The translations under genes and the position numbers were made by a program. The notes under the pieces were generated by a model. The model saw only the letters and a list, made by a program, of their open reading frames with translations. It searched no databases and was not told the DNA's origin. 64,000 bases of DNA. Source: Icerya purchasi. Lineage: Eukaryota; Arthropoda; Insecta; Hemiptera; Monophlebidae. Position 1 is the stretch's first letter, and each line of letters begins with the position of its first letter. The DNA lies in contig CM077115.1 in the NCBI GenBank assembly GCA_039619475.1, positions 138,024,172 to 138,088,171 of the forward strand, read 5' to 3'. Shown in pieces: positions 57,101 through 64,000 of this stretch.

Positions 57101-57489
57101 ATTTTATCAGCCTGTTCCATTTTAATTTGAACAATTCATTAAAATACTTTTCGCGGATAATTCAAAAGTGGCTTGTTAGCTTAAAACTTGGCATAGACTG
57201 GCGCGAGCAGACGATGTGTTTGGAGTTTGTGTTTTTGGAAAGTTCGAGCAAATAGTGCATAGAGTGTGTTAACTTAGCCTGGCGCACTCTATAGTTAGAT
57301 CTTATTTTTTAAACTTTTTTATTAGACTTTTCATTCGTTTATTTTAAATATTATGATGTTTTTTTGTTTTTAATAAAACATTTACATACCTCCGAAAATG
57401 TTTCAATACGAACTAAATCAACAGGTATAGCAGAACCTCTAATAATATTCAAGCAGGACACCAGAACTGGGTTTTCATCGTATGGTTCT
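38091..57489 (-). CDS. Sphk: Sphingosine kinase, C-terminal six exons (partial host gene)
   Basis: Six - strand exons (57390-57489, 53427-53547, 49187-49395, 43565-43712, 40434-40573, 38091-38282) join in frame to about 302 residues and a TGA stop. All visible borders are AG...GT. The protein follows the C-terminal domain of sphingosine kinases, lipid kinases that make sphingosine-1-phosphate: EPYDENPVL, IPVDLVRIET, YSFLSVGWGLLADIDIESE, LRRYPGRLSFV, a variable acidic insert, then DFVLVHAVYQSHI, RAGISRSNLLQFLLG across an exon junction, and AFRLEPFSKG...VVDGEVIE with the conserved Asp-Gly-Glu. The ATP-binding SGDG region should lie upstream (right); I did not find it up to 64 kb. Introns of 2-5.5 kb hold many TE fragments. 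The reading frame is undamaged, so the gene looks functional. Confidence 0.88.
38510..39333. mobile_element. Hairpin-bearing repeat H, copy 2, in the last sphingosine kinase intron
   Basis: Near-identical to 33371-34190 over its full length, with the same large foldback (about 38510-38695 against 38740-38925) and the same GAAGTCGGTTAAAAA end. The A tract near 39260-39287 differs in length. Confidence 0.75.
39480..39775 (-). repeat. Repeat T copy 3 and adjoining SINE-like segment S copy 1
   Basis: About 39480-39620 is the reverse complement of repeat T at 17.1 and 20.7 kb. About 39645-39775 (AAAGTAAGTCCCATAT ... CATAATGTACTAA ... CTAATGAGAG) matches 48314-48430. A G run of about 12 bases lies at 39748-39759. 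Confidence 0.5.
40085..40235. repeat. Foldback MITE, copy 3
   Basis: Reverse-complement match to 10142-10275, for example GATTTCAGTTTGTTCATTTAA at the left and AAAATCTTGGAAAAA at the right, with its own imperfect inverted arms. Confidence 0.58.
40434..40573 (-). CDS. Sphk: Sphingosine kinase exon
   Basis: 140 nt; acceptor AACTTTTGTAG and donor CAA|GTAATA. It starts with the last two bases of a Gly codon and gives DFVLVHAVYQSHI, VIFAPKGKPRDGIIW and RAGISRSNLLQ, matching the conserved C4/C5 region of the family. Confidence 0.9.
41404..41990 (+). pseudogene. Penelope-like reverse transcriptase relic
   Basis: The frame 41404-41613 gives INSSINSLMDFTEKIKSVR and IFSFNFDVAFLFT, a degenerate form of the PLE block ending in the catalytic SFDVxSLFT motif. 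The next frame, 41658-41897, has FSFDGKLYKQEDGTAMGS and IFTNIYIEEIEKS, the usual YKQxxGTAMGSPxSPxxANxYME region, then a decayed FVIW-type motif. Penelope-like elements combine such an RT with a GIY-YIG nuclease, which is not seen. It lies in a sphingosine kinase intron on the opposite strand. Confidence 0.68.
42150..42720 (+). pseudogene. Fragment of a Mutator-like transposase (YIGDGDS type)
   Basis: In one frame, YYIGDGDSKIFTNLIDAELYGDDF (about 42161-42235) is followed by VLHIGKRMFRNLEEVEKKLTELAKLKR and a Lys-rich tract. After a stop, another frame (42497-42721) gives MEIEIWAIYFHMI, PRHEKCKYLKAQTNNK and a downstream part. I associate the YIGDGDS and HxxCxxxCKYxxA pattern with a family of Mutator-like transposase-domain proteins in insects. 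That name is from memory, so function is tentative. It touches the PLE relic on its left and a MITE on its right. Confidence 0.5.
42788..43062. mobile_element. hAT-like MITE, copy 2, with perfect 8-bp duplication
   Basis: The ends CAAGGGCGTCGCC and GCGACGCCCATG are inverted. The flanks are the exact octamer CTGGAAGA at 42780-42787 and 43063-43070. Next to the termini are a G run (42819-42832) and a C-rich patch. It is homologous to 25621-25913. Confidence 0.85.
43155..43335 (-). pseudogene. PIF1-like helicase fragment, probably Helitron
   Basis: The - strand reads HAFGICTITKSQGQSFNEAGLL (about 43347-43282), close to the FAxTINKxQGQS motif near the end of PIF1-like helicases. A shifted frame then gives FSHGQQ-like and terminal sequence. 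Only about 60 codons remain. Helitrons are the usual insect source of such helicase fragments. Confidence 0.5.
43565..43712 (-). CDS. Sphk: Sphingosine kinase exon
   Basis: 148 nt; acceptor TGTCACAG and donor CCAAG|GTATTA. It encodes a Ser-rich linker (SSYQSLPDA), then YGPPSLLPPLHQPVPRSW, the Pro-rich segment that precedes the DFVLV block. It starts in phase 0 and ends one base into a Gly codon, fitting both neighbours. Confidence 0.88.
43859..43892. repeat. (TAA)n microsatellite
   Basis: An uninterrupted run of AAT/TAA trinucleotides. Confidence 0.85.
44390..45870 (+). pseudogene. LINE (RTE-like) endonuclease and RT N-terminal pieces
   Basis: On the + strand, about 44500-44680 gives CDIIFFAGDFKSKID and, after a gap, TWIRPGN, which correspond to the GDFNAKVG and TWxxPxG parts of a LINE AP endonuclease. 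About 45530-45830 gives EILKNITLICKQDLLTLFNRIYDEGEM and RDIGDDAIAL, matching the start of an RTE-type reverse transcriptase (GEMxK...LF N xIYxxGxxP...GxRDAI). Frames change and stops are frequent. A 28-bp unit (TTCACCAAAACGAAAAAACAGAAAAA) is duplicated in tandem at 44997-45050. Confidence 0.55.
46037..47610 (-). pseudogene. Jockey-clade reverse transcriptase relic
   Basis: Running right to left on the - strand, the frame 47417-47214 contains INKKSPGHDLITKK, the NKKxPGxDxIT motif. The frame 46996-46661 has CVGIFLDIKQTFDKVWHRGLLY with RT motif A and LLLKSYLEDRTY; the following YADD region is degenerate. The frame 46321-46037 gives the Jockey C-terminus: INKIQLFENKAIGLIVSFPWHV, ADTLHRDFNIP and RLETHSNPLA. 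The family match is strong; the copy is broken by several frameshifts. It lies in a sphingosine kinase intron in the same orientation as the gene. Confidence 0.75.
47940..48070 (+). repeat. tRNA-like segment with B box and A-rich tail
   Basis: A GGTTCAAATTCC word at about 47999-48010 resembles a Pol III B box, preceded by a TGGTTAGTTAATAGTG word at about 47963-47978 in A-box position. An A run follows at 48079-48093. It may be a tRNA-derived SINE fragment; the A box is imperfect. Confidence 0.35.
48300..48600 (-). repeat. SINE-like segment S, copy 2
   Basis: About 48314-48430 matches 39645-39775. The following part, read on the - strand, has TAGCGCTATAGCCTAGTAAGG like a tRNA 5' half and a weak B box. 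No target duplication was identified. Confidence 0.4.
49187..49395 (-). CDS. Sphk: Sphingosine kinase exon
   Basis: 209 nt; acceptor GTATTTTAG and donor CCA|GTAAGA. It starts with two bases of a Gly codon, then LRRYPGRLSFVRIP (matching the LRTYRGRLSYLP block of the family) and an acidic, poorly conserved insert (DDDDEGKECPEDELP). It ends in phase 0. Confidence 0.9.
50280..51210 (+). pseudogene. RTE-like LINE reverse transcriptase C-terminal relic
   Basis: Through changing frames the + strand gives KCAQFADSITLLADSD (about 50372-50420) for the RFADDT motif, IRIVKTLVFPIAT (about 50767-50800), RMLRTQWTEKRTN (about 50883-50920) and a RKVIGRRGRN tail. These are the distal landmarks of RTE-type LINEs (KTLVFPIALYACETW, RMLRISWTEKRTN). 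It lies in a sphingosine kinase intron. Confidence 0.62.
51211..53426. other. Intronic stretch without a firm gene
   Basis: Mostly AT-rich unassigned intron sequence. One island at about 52885-52995 has an open - strand frame with a possible acceptor (CTCTCAG at about 52970), a LRHIDELGIELMKSS segment and ETGPGVLSDGGAILT. I do not recognise it. It could be a TE exon or an unannotated small exon. Confidence 0.35.
53427..53547 (-). CDS. Sphk: Sphingosine kinase exon
   Basis: 121 nt; acceptor GATTTTAAG and donor ATAG|GTCGGT. It encodes VYSFLSVGWGLLADIDIESERLR and QRFTVYSIARLI. The WGLLADIDIESE block is the family hallmark. An inner AG (TTATCAG, 53528) could also serve as acceptor, but only the outer one keeps phase with the upstream exon. 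Confidence 0.9.
53548..55978. other. Intronic stretch, no gene recognised
   Basis: Poly-T at 53760-53780 and 54275-54292, and a (CAT)n-like run at 55917-55935. ORFs at 54524-54733 and 55622-55960 show no family features and look like chance frames. Confidence 0.4.
55979..56245 (-). pseudogene. RTE-like LINE C-terminal fragment
   Basis: The 88-codon frame reads RILWTAKVKNKEVL, then RKRKYLTHKIREGGITAMQGKIKSKTTRGRKRIEMI. This is the typical distal part of RTE-type LINE proteins (MLRISWTxxxxNEEVL...KRRxxYLGHxxR...GRRGxGRxR). No upstream RT is adjacent. Confidence 0.6.
57390..57489 (-). CDS. Sphk: Sphingosine kinase, first exon seen in the window
   Basis: 100 nt; acceptor ATATTTTTTTAG and donor GAG|GTATGT. 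After one base of a split codon it gives EPYDENPVLVSCLNIIRG and IPVDLVRIETFSE, the segment that follows the GGSGNGLA nucleotide-binding region in the family. That upstream exon is expected to the right. Confidence 0.88.
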
Positions 57490-57923
57490 CTAAAAAAATA
57501 TTAAACACCGATTAATTGACTAGTTTATTTTATTTTTTAATTAATTTTTAAACAATATCATGTTATTAAATAAAAATATACGGCGAACCCCAGTTATTTA
57601 TCGTACAATTCAACAGTCCGCAAAATACACGGATGGAAACCACTTCAACACTTGGTTTACAATTATGTGTGTATCCGTTACATTTTCCTATAATATATAT
57701 AAAACTCGGTCCTAACTTTTGGATTCGTAGAGATGATCGGATTATTTTATTTAGGATTGACGAGCCTTGAAGTTAGGAGGGTGAGATTCGATTGAGAATT
57801 CTAAAGAATAGTTATGCGCAAGAAAATTCGCGACTTCAATAGTGTTGGATGTGTTAACACTGTTGCCACTAAGAAGAATAACGGGTGGAGCACGGCTAAC
57901 AAGGAGACGACCTGCGCGTCACC

Positions 57924-58422
57924 GATTTTGATGAAATTTTGCAGATCGATAGAAGACCATGAGTATATGAACTACTGTGTAAAATATTAGAATGCAACTT
58001 TTTGATTTACGTGAGAAATCTTTTAACGGATAATACATATAGCCGTTGAGACAAAAGTATGCAAAAATTCCAGATTATGTTTATATATATTCTATGAAGA
58101 TAGTTCGAAAGATTGATTATTCTAAAATGAAGTATGTTAGACAAAAAAGATTATTAAAAAACAATAAAACAATTTTAAAAAAATCAATTTTTAATTTAAT
58201 AAAAATTTAAACACGTCATTTATTACATTTATATAGTATAAAAACAGAAATCATAACGAACTTGTTTTAGTGATGTAGCGGTAAAAGTAACGTCTATTTG
58301 TACATACCTAGAAATAAGGTCCGGGTTCGAATCCGCCCCCAGTGTCAGGTAGAATTTTTGATCTTATATTTAAGATTATTAATTTTTATAATGTAATTAT
58401 TTCAAATTTTTATACATAACTA
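57924..58422 (+). repeat. Left arm of a ~500-bp near-identical inverted repeat, with tRNA-like SINE head
   Basis: The arm is the reverse complement of 59854-60371 with only scattered differences. It contains GATGTAGCGGTAAAAGTAACG followed by a perfect B box GGTTCGAATCC (about 58325-58335), a tRNA-derived SINE head, and then ATCTTATATTTAAGATTATT. Confidence 0.85.
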
Positions 58423-58869
58423 TATAAATATAATAATTATTTGTAAACATTTAAATTATTTAACGACTGTTTTTATTTTCCCCTAAACTTTCAGATAAAC
58501 GTAAATGAAATTTGTTTTTTAAATGAAAAATTAAAAGAACTTTGTTCTTGTGGTAATAATTCATTTATATGCTGTAGAAAATGTCTCAGCAATTGCTGTT
58601 TTATTTGTTTTTAAGATTTATATCACCCAAAATTATGTAAATAAACATTAAGTTTGTAGCATCTTAATTAACACTCTTATTTTATATATAGATAAATATA
58701 TTTGTTTATATACATATTTTTTTATTTATATTTATATTTATATTTATACACATATACATATATATACACTCCCCCCATATATATATATATATGTATATAT
58801 ATATACACATTATTATTATTATTTTTTAAAATTATTATTACTTTAATAATGAAATATAACAAACCAGAG

Positions 58870-59850
58870 TAGCCTGCGAATTAGCTTATGACTACCAGTA
58901 GCGATTATTTGTATATATGTTTAACTTTGAATAATTCAGAAATTAATACAGGAAATTGTTCTGGTAGAATAATTTCATTTAGTTGAAGTGCACAGTCAAT
59001 CATATACAATTGTCGCAGGTGATTATACTTGTTACATGTGTATATTATATGCTGAACATTTTCTACTTCATTACTTCCACAATTACAACATTTACTATCA
59101 GCAATAATGTTTAAAAGTATTCAATGGAACCATGATCAGTGAGTATTTGAGTCGTGTAATAATTTACTTTAATGTTTTTGTTTTTAAGGCGTTCTATTAC
59201 GTTAGGAAAGAACTTATTTATTAATTTACTATTCGATAGAGTAATCTTGTTTTAAATTCATTAAAAATTTGTAAATCAACTTGCTTGAGAAGTTCTTTAC
59301 TTATAGTACCATTATTTTCTTTTTTAGCATTAAAAATTAGAAATCTCTTTTTTATGTAAAGATCGATAGGTAAGACCCGTGCTATGGTCTGAATTGCAAT
59401 ATTTGAAGCAGTTACATATGAAGAAGTTAAATCAATTAGAAATTTCCGACAGTTGGAGTTTACGTTATGTATTTGTTGTTTAGTTAACCGGTTATAGTAG
59501 ACACCAGCACAATATGAGTATAATGACTTTAGTACCTTTATAGAGTATTATCTTAGATTTATAATTTAATCCCCATAATTAACCGCCGAGGGATTTAAAA
59601 ATGTAATAATATTTATAAACCTTATTATTTATGTACCGTATATCTTATTGTACCTTAATCTATCGTCTAAAATGAATCCTAAATATTTAATATGGTCAGT
59701 AGAACTGAACGTATGATTATTAATTTTAATATTATTGTAACAAATTTGGTCGAGGTTTTTGTCTCGACCAGGTATCACCATGATTTGAGATTTGGTAATC
59801 TCTATAATAAATTCGTTTTAAACATATTTATATTACGTTTTATTATATTT
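58870..59850 (-). pseudogene. LINE reverse transcriptase C-terminal relic in the loop of the inverted repeat
   Basis: The - strand shows IKYLGFILDDRLRY (about 59690-59650), YSYCAGVYYNRLTK (about 59525-59485) and SNIAIQTIARVLPIDLYIKKRF (about 59410-59345). This is the distal RT region of R1/Jockey-like LINEs (YLGxxLDxxL...LxYGAxVW...ALQVLAGxLPLDL). Stops and shifts are present. Confidence 0.6.
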
Positions 59851-59853
59851 AAG

Positions 59854-60371
59854 TAGTTATGTATAAAAAATTGAAATAATTGCATAATAAAAATTAATAA
59901 TCTTAAATATAAGATCAAAAATTCTACCTGACACTGGGGGCGGATTCGAACCCGGACCTTATTTCTAGGTATGTACAAATAGACGTTACTTTTACCGCTA
60001 CATCACTAAAACAAGTTCGTTATGATTTCTGTTTTTATACTATATAAATGTAATAAATGACGTGTTTAAATTTTTATTAAATTAAAAATTGATTTTTTTA
60101 AAATTGTTTTATTGTTTTTTAATAAACTTTTTTGTCTAACATACTTCATTTTAGAATAATCAATCTTTCGAACTATCTTCATAGAATATATATAAACATA
60201 ATCTGGAATTTTTGCATACTTTTGTCTCAACGGCTATATGTATTATCCGTTAAATGCGGCTGCGAAAAGATTTAAATTTCTCACGTAAATCAAAAAGTTG
60301 CATTCTAATATTTTACATAGTAGTTCATATACCCGTGGTCTTCGGTCGATCTGCAAAATTTCATCAAAATC
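59854..60371 (-). repeat. Right arm of the ~500-bp inverted repeat
   Basis: Reverse complement of 57924-58422; it carries about 19 extra bases near 60253-60272 (TGCGGCTGCGAAAAG). The same SINE head appears on the - strand with the B box near 59945-59955. The frame 60452-60243 is the arm read by chance. Confidence 0.85.
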
Positions 60372-62589
60372 AAGGACCCGCAGATCATGCTCCTGTGAGA
60401 CCATTTTTGTCCGTATAGAATGATTGGATGACGCGCTGGAGATTAACGACACAAAGGCCTACCAGGACTTTTATTTTCTTGTATGAATCAATAAGCGGGC
60501 TGCTGTACTGCTCTTTTTAAATTTTGTTAAATCAAATGCGAACCAGTTCATTTGAATTTCCTTAAGCACTTTTACGGCGATAATGGCCATCTTCATTTTA
60601 GCGCACTACCAGGGGCTCTGCTGGCCTTCGGACGATCGAAGAAAAATGGCTTGATTTAAATAATTAAAATTTTCCTCTAGGAATGTTGACAGCTGGCTCG
60701 GACCTGATACCTTTGACGTTCGGCAAAAAGCGCTAACAGGTCATTGGGTCTAAGAGGGCATTAAGGGTCAGGTATAGTGGCAAATGGTCACGGGCAAACA
60801 AGCACGGTAAATGTACGAATAATTTAGTTACTTGAAGAGGAGCACTGATACTATCAGGAGATTCTTGGATAGATGTAATTGCTATCACAATCACGCTGGT
60901 CATTGTCACATTTGAAAATAGCGTAATTTTTAATTGTGGGTTTGCTGATTGGTTTTAAGTAGAACTCCTGGAGACATTTAATACTTGGTATATGTTTAGC
61001 TATTAATTAATTACTGCGAGTTAGTTACAGAATCGTCAACAGTTTCACAATAATATTATTAGACGCCATAGTCAATTTGTTCGCTTTGGAAGACAGGTTT
61101 ATAAGTAGTGATTATGTTCGTATCTAGTCAGTGGTAAGTTAAGGAGAACCAACCGTGAAAACTAGGTTTTCATTACATGATTGTCTGGCAGAGGGGAGTT
61201 TTCAGGCAGCATTGTAAGTGAAACTTTTGACAATGTTAAAGACCTTTTTTTTTGTCTTGGACCGCATCCGTTAAGATCACAAAATTTGGGTAAGACAGCA
61301 GATAACATTTTCTTGTAGAAATATTATTTCTGACCGGTTGCAGGAGTTCTTTTGTTGATATTTTTTGCTTTTTAGGGGTTTTATTAGAAGCAGTATCATC
61401 TAATATTTGGTCTGTGGTGTATCTATATTTATGTGAGGCTCCTCGGATAATTTTTGTGACGCCGCTGGTGGTATTCCGTTTAATTTGGCTTCCGTGATAT
61501 TGTCTTGAAACCTCGGATCAGCAGGCACTATCTGTGCATCTGAGGATAGTGGGTGTAGGCGTTCGATGCTTGTGGACCCTTATTCTACGATGTCAGAAGC
61601 CACGTTAGTGATTTCTGCACATCCACCTGTCTATAATGTGCCCAAATTCATCATCATGTGGACTGATCTGTAATAAATAAATTGCCAACACTAATTTTAG
61701 GTTTAATACGTCCTCCAAGTATCCTTTAGGACTATATTTGAAATTGTTGAGGATAAATAGACTAGTGAGATTTTATGTGCCGGATTTTTTAATCTTTATC
61801 CTGCGGCAGTAGTATTATTGATCGAAATCGCGGCTTTGTTGGCTGTGAAATTATCGGTAATGTTTTTGATTTTGAAGAAAATAAAAGTATCCGATTGTCA
61901 AAACTTTTGGATCCGATAATTATGTTATTTTTTTGGAAAGCCGAAAAATAATCACGAGAGGTCGTGTTTCCCAAAAATGGAATAAAACGGCCTAATACTC
62001 AGACAGGTATTCAAATTCTTTAATAGTTGAGAGAAACTTTCTGTTTTTCAGTTTATCTAAGAATGAGGTTGCTTTTATTAACTGATTTGTCATCGGCGCT
62101 GATGCAATGTTGATCTGAACGGCTGGATTAGTTGCGTTATTCGGCAGGGGTGAGAAAACGCTAAAGACAACATCATTGGCTTTGCCACAGACTCCATCAG
62201 ATGGGTTGGTGGCGGTGAGTGTTGTAGCGGAGATGATAATTTCAGAATTGAAGGTGTATTATGTTTCGAGGTGTATGTGTGCGTGTGTGTTGGTTTATGT
62301 TGAGGAGTGAAAGGAACGGTATCACATGATAAGGATGTAGCCGCCGGATGCTATTTTTCGTACACTGTAGTGAAGTGCTTGCTACTGCTGGTAGAGCGAA
62401 CTTATTCTCCGTTAGGCAGTGATGAGCGATACAATATATTCTTATCACAAATGTGAAGATTCCGAACGAGATAACAATTAAACACGAATAAACAATTTGG
62501 AATTAAAACTGTTTACTTAAAAGTCCGGTTCTTTTTTTTAAATTTACAAAGAAATTTTTAAATCACACATGGTTTTCCTGCTCTAATCC
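60372..62589. other. Unassigned stretch, possibly decayed LINE 5' region
   Basis: No clear gene. The composition is less AT-rich than average in places. On the - strand at about 61400-61300 a PKKQKISTKELL-like segment recalls linkers of LINE gag-like ORF1 proteins, but no zinc knuckles are clear. A GT-rich tract lies at about 62268-62300. Confidence 0.3.
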
Positions 62590-63250
62590 TACAGTTACAA
62601 ACTCTTCAAATAATTCAGAATCGTGCTCTTCGACTTTGTCTAGGATGTATATGAAGTCAACCTCACATCATTCTGTCTTAGCTGAAATATCTGAACTACC
62701 CCAATGAAGTGTGTTTTCTAAACTATATTACAGATAAGATTTTTTTCAACGCTATCATCCTATAAATAAACAGTTATTTATCTTGACGAATTCTCTAAGC
62801 AAACTTTATTGGAAATTTACCTCTCCTCCAAAATTAACCAAAGTTATAACAACTGTTCTCAGTTGTTAGGAATTTACTGTGATACCATACACTAGTCTGG
62901 TACGGGATGGATTTCCAAAAATCAATATGCTGCGTAGCGGTGACTGATGATAAATTTTCAAAAATTTGTCATCTAAGCTCAGAACATAACAATTCTCTAC
63001 TAACAGAAATTATAAATTCCCGATTTAAAGAATATTAAATATTTTTCACAGATTTCACAGACGGATTTCTAGATTTTTCCAAGGATAAATATCACTTTTA
63101 ATCGTGTAAACATGAATCGAACTTAAATTTTTGCCTGACTCTTCGCTTAAATAAAAATGTATGCAATATTCAGATGTTGATACGGATTCAATGTTTTCAG
63201 CCATATCTAATTTGAATTATATTTTGGTAATTTTCATTTAATTTTGCTCT
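62590..63250 (+). pseudogene. LINE fragment: RT end and degenerate RNase H
   Basis: The + strand reads LQTLQIIQNRALRLCLG (about 62612-62660), then a HSVLAEISELPQ stretch, matching the QxIQNRALRLxLGxxxSTP...LxxExGExPL block at the end of RNase H-bearing LINE reverse transcriptases. Near 63055 a FTDGFLDFSK-like segment may be the start of the RNase H domain. Frames are broken. Confidence 0.55.
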
Positions 63251-63289
63251 ATTGTATCATCATTATCATCAATCATTAAACCCTTTGGT

Positions 63290-63840
63290 TCGTTGTCTCC
63301 ATTCGCTCCTATTCCATACTACCGGTTTTAATCGGCTGTAAGTACGTTTTGCATTTCATATCTTTTATTATTTGAGACATATAGCTGTTTCTCAGTCTTC
63401 CTCTCTGTCGGGCTTTTCTTGTTTTTCCCTCTATAATTTTCGATAATATTCCATCATATATGACCGATCATTATGGTTCTACGCTTCTTGATGGTGTTCA
63501 ATAAGCTGCGAGTTTCCGCCACTCGGTTAAGGACATTTTCATTTTTAGCATTTTCTTTCAGAACCACATTTCTGCCCCTTTCAGCTTTTTCTTTTCGCTT
63601 TCGTTTATCACCCAGGTTTCACACCCGTACAACATTACACTCCATATGTATAATTTAATTAGTCTCTTTTCTTTAGGTTCATATCCACACTTTTGCTGGT
63701 TAACATCGCGTATTTTTGCATAAAGGCGCTTTTTGCTAGACTGATCCTTCGCTTTATTTCCTCTGTGCTTTTTCCATTCTCTGTTATTAGATTTCCCAGA
63801 TATATTACCTATCGTCTCGTTTATTTGAGTTGCAGTCGGC
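63290..63840 (-). pseudogene. RTE-like LINE RT C-terminal relic
   Basis: The - strand gives VIYLGNLITENGKSTEEIKRRISLAKSAF (about 63812-63725), then after frame changes VAETRSLLNTIKKRRTIMIGHI (about 63520-63455). These match YLGSLITxNGxSxKEIKRRIxxAKxxF and RSLLNTIKKRRxxxIGH of RTE-type LINEs. Multiple frameshifts make it dead. Confidence 0.65.
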
Positions 63841-64000
63841 CAGAATTGCAGAAATGCTGGTTTAGCTGAACCAAAATTCCATCTAATGTGATCAGATGGT
63901 CGATGCGTGCCGAGGTAGTAGAGAGGTTGTGCTCGTATCTTTGTGAGTACGGCTAGCGATGTAAGTGTTTACTTATGTTCGTAGCGAGTACATACCGACT

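Noticed and set aside
56775..57300. GCGGCCCGCGGGCC patch as a hAT-type MITE end
   Set aside because: The word is typical of such ends, but no inverted partner or 8-bp duplication could be located, so no borders can be given.

Overview
The window looks like nuclear DNA of an arthropod, most likely an insect. It is AT-rich with dense simple repeats. A host gene is split by long introns with GT-AG borders, and nearly everything else is decayed mobile DNA of types common in insects: a Polinton/Maverick-type virus-like element, MULE, hAT, Helitron/Helentron, Penelope-like, Ty3/gypsy-like and several LINE families, plus tRNA-derived SINEs and foldback MITEs. I saw no bacterial operon, rRNA or CRISPR. 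All identifications are by reading motifs; no database was searched.

Left part (about 0-9.7 kb): the relic of a Polinton/Maverick or adintovirus-like dsDNA element. On the + strand are a protein-primed family B DNA polymerase in pieces, an unknown ORF pair and, at the far right, a packaging ATPase. On the - strand is a colinear block (right to left) of a PLA2-pX core protein, an adenain-like protease, a penton-like minor capsid protein, a broken major capsid protein and an uncharacterised gene. Three - strand ORFs are intact, while polymerase, major capsid protein and ATPase are broken. A tRNA-derived SINE sits at the P-loop of the ATPase. The protease ORF is open but its expected catalytic Cys is Phe. 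No integrase is visible; it could lie left of the window.

Middle (9.7-38 kb): nested transposons. Clear structures are a MULE (17425-20273) with about 200-bp inverted ends and a perfect 9-bp target duplication, containing a nested hAT-like element; a 4.8-kb hAT of ZMYM1-like type (30337-35136) with a perfect 8-bp duplication, split by a hairpin-bearing repeat; two copies of a hAT-like MITE (25621 and 42788); and an unnamed dispersed repeat (called R here) whose copy at 27.3-28.6 kb gives the empty sites for two LINE insertions in the copy at 12.9-15.8 kb.

Right part (38-57.5 kb): six exons on the - strand encode the C-terminal ~302 residues of a sphingosine kinase. All junctions keep frame, and the introns carry TE fragments. 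The N-terminal exons with the ATP-binding motif were not found up to 64 kb and probably lie to the right. The last 6.5 kb holds a near-identical ~500-bp inverted repeat around a LINE fragment, and further LINE debris.
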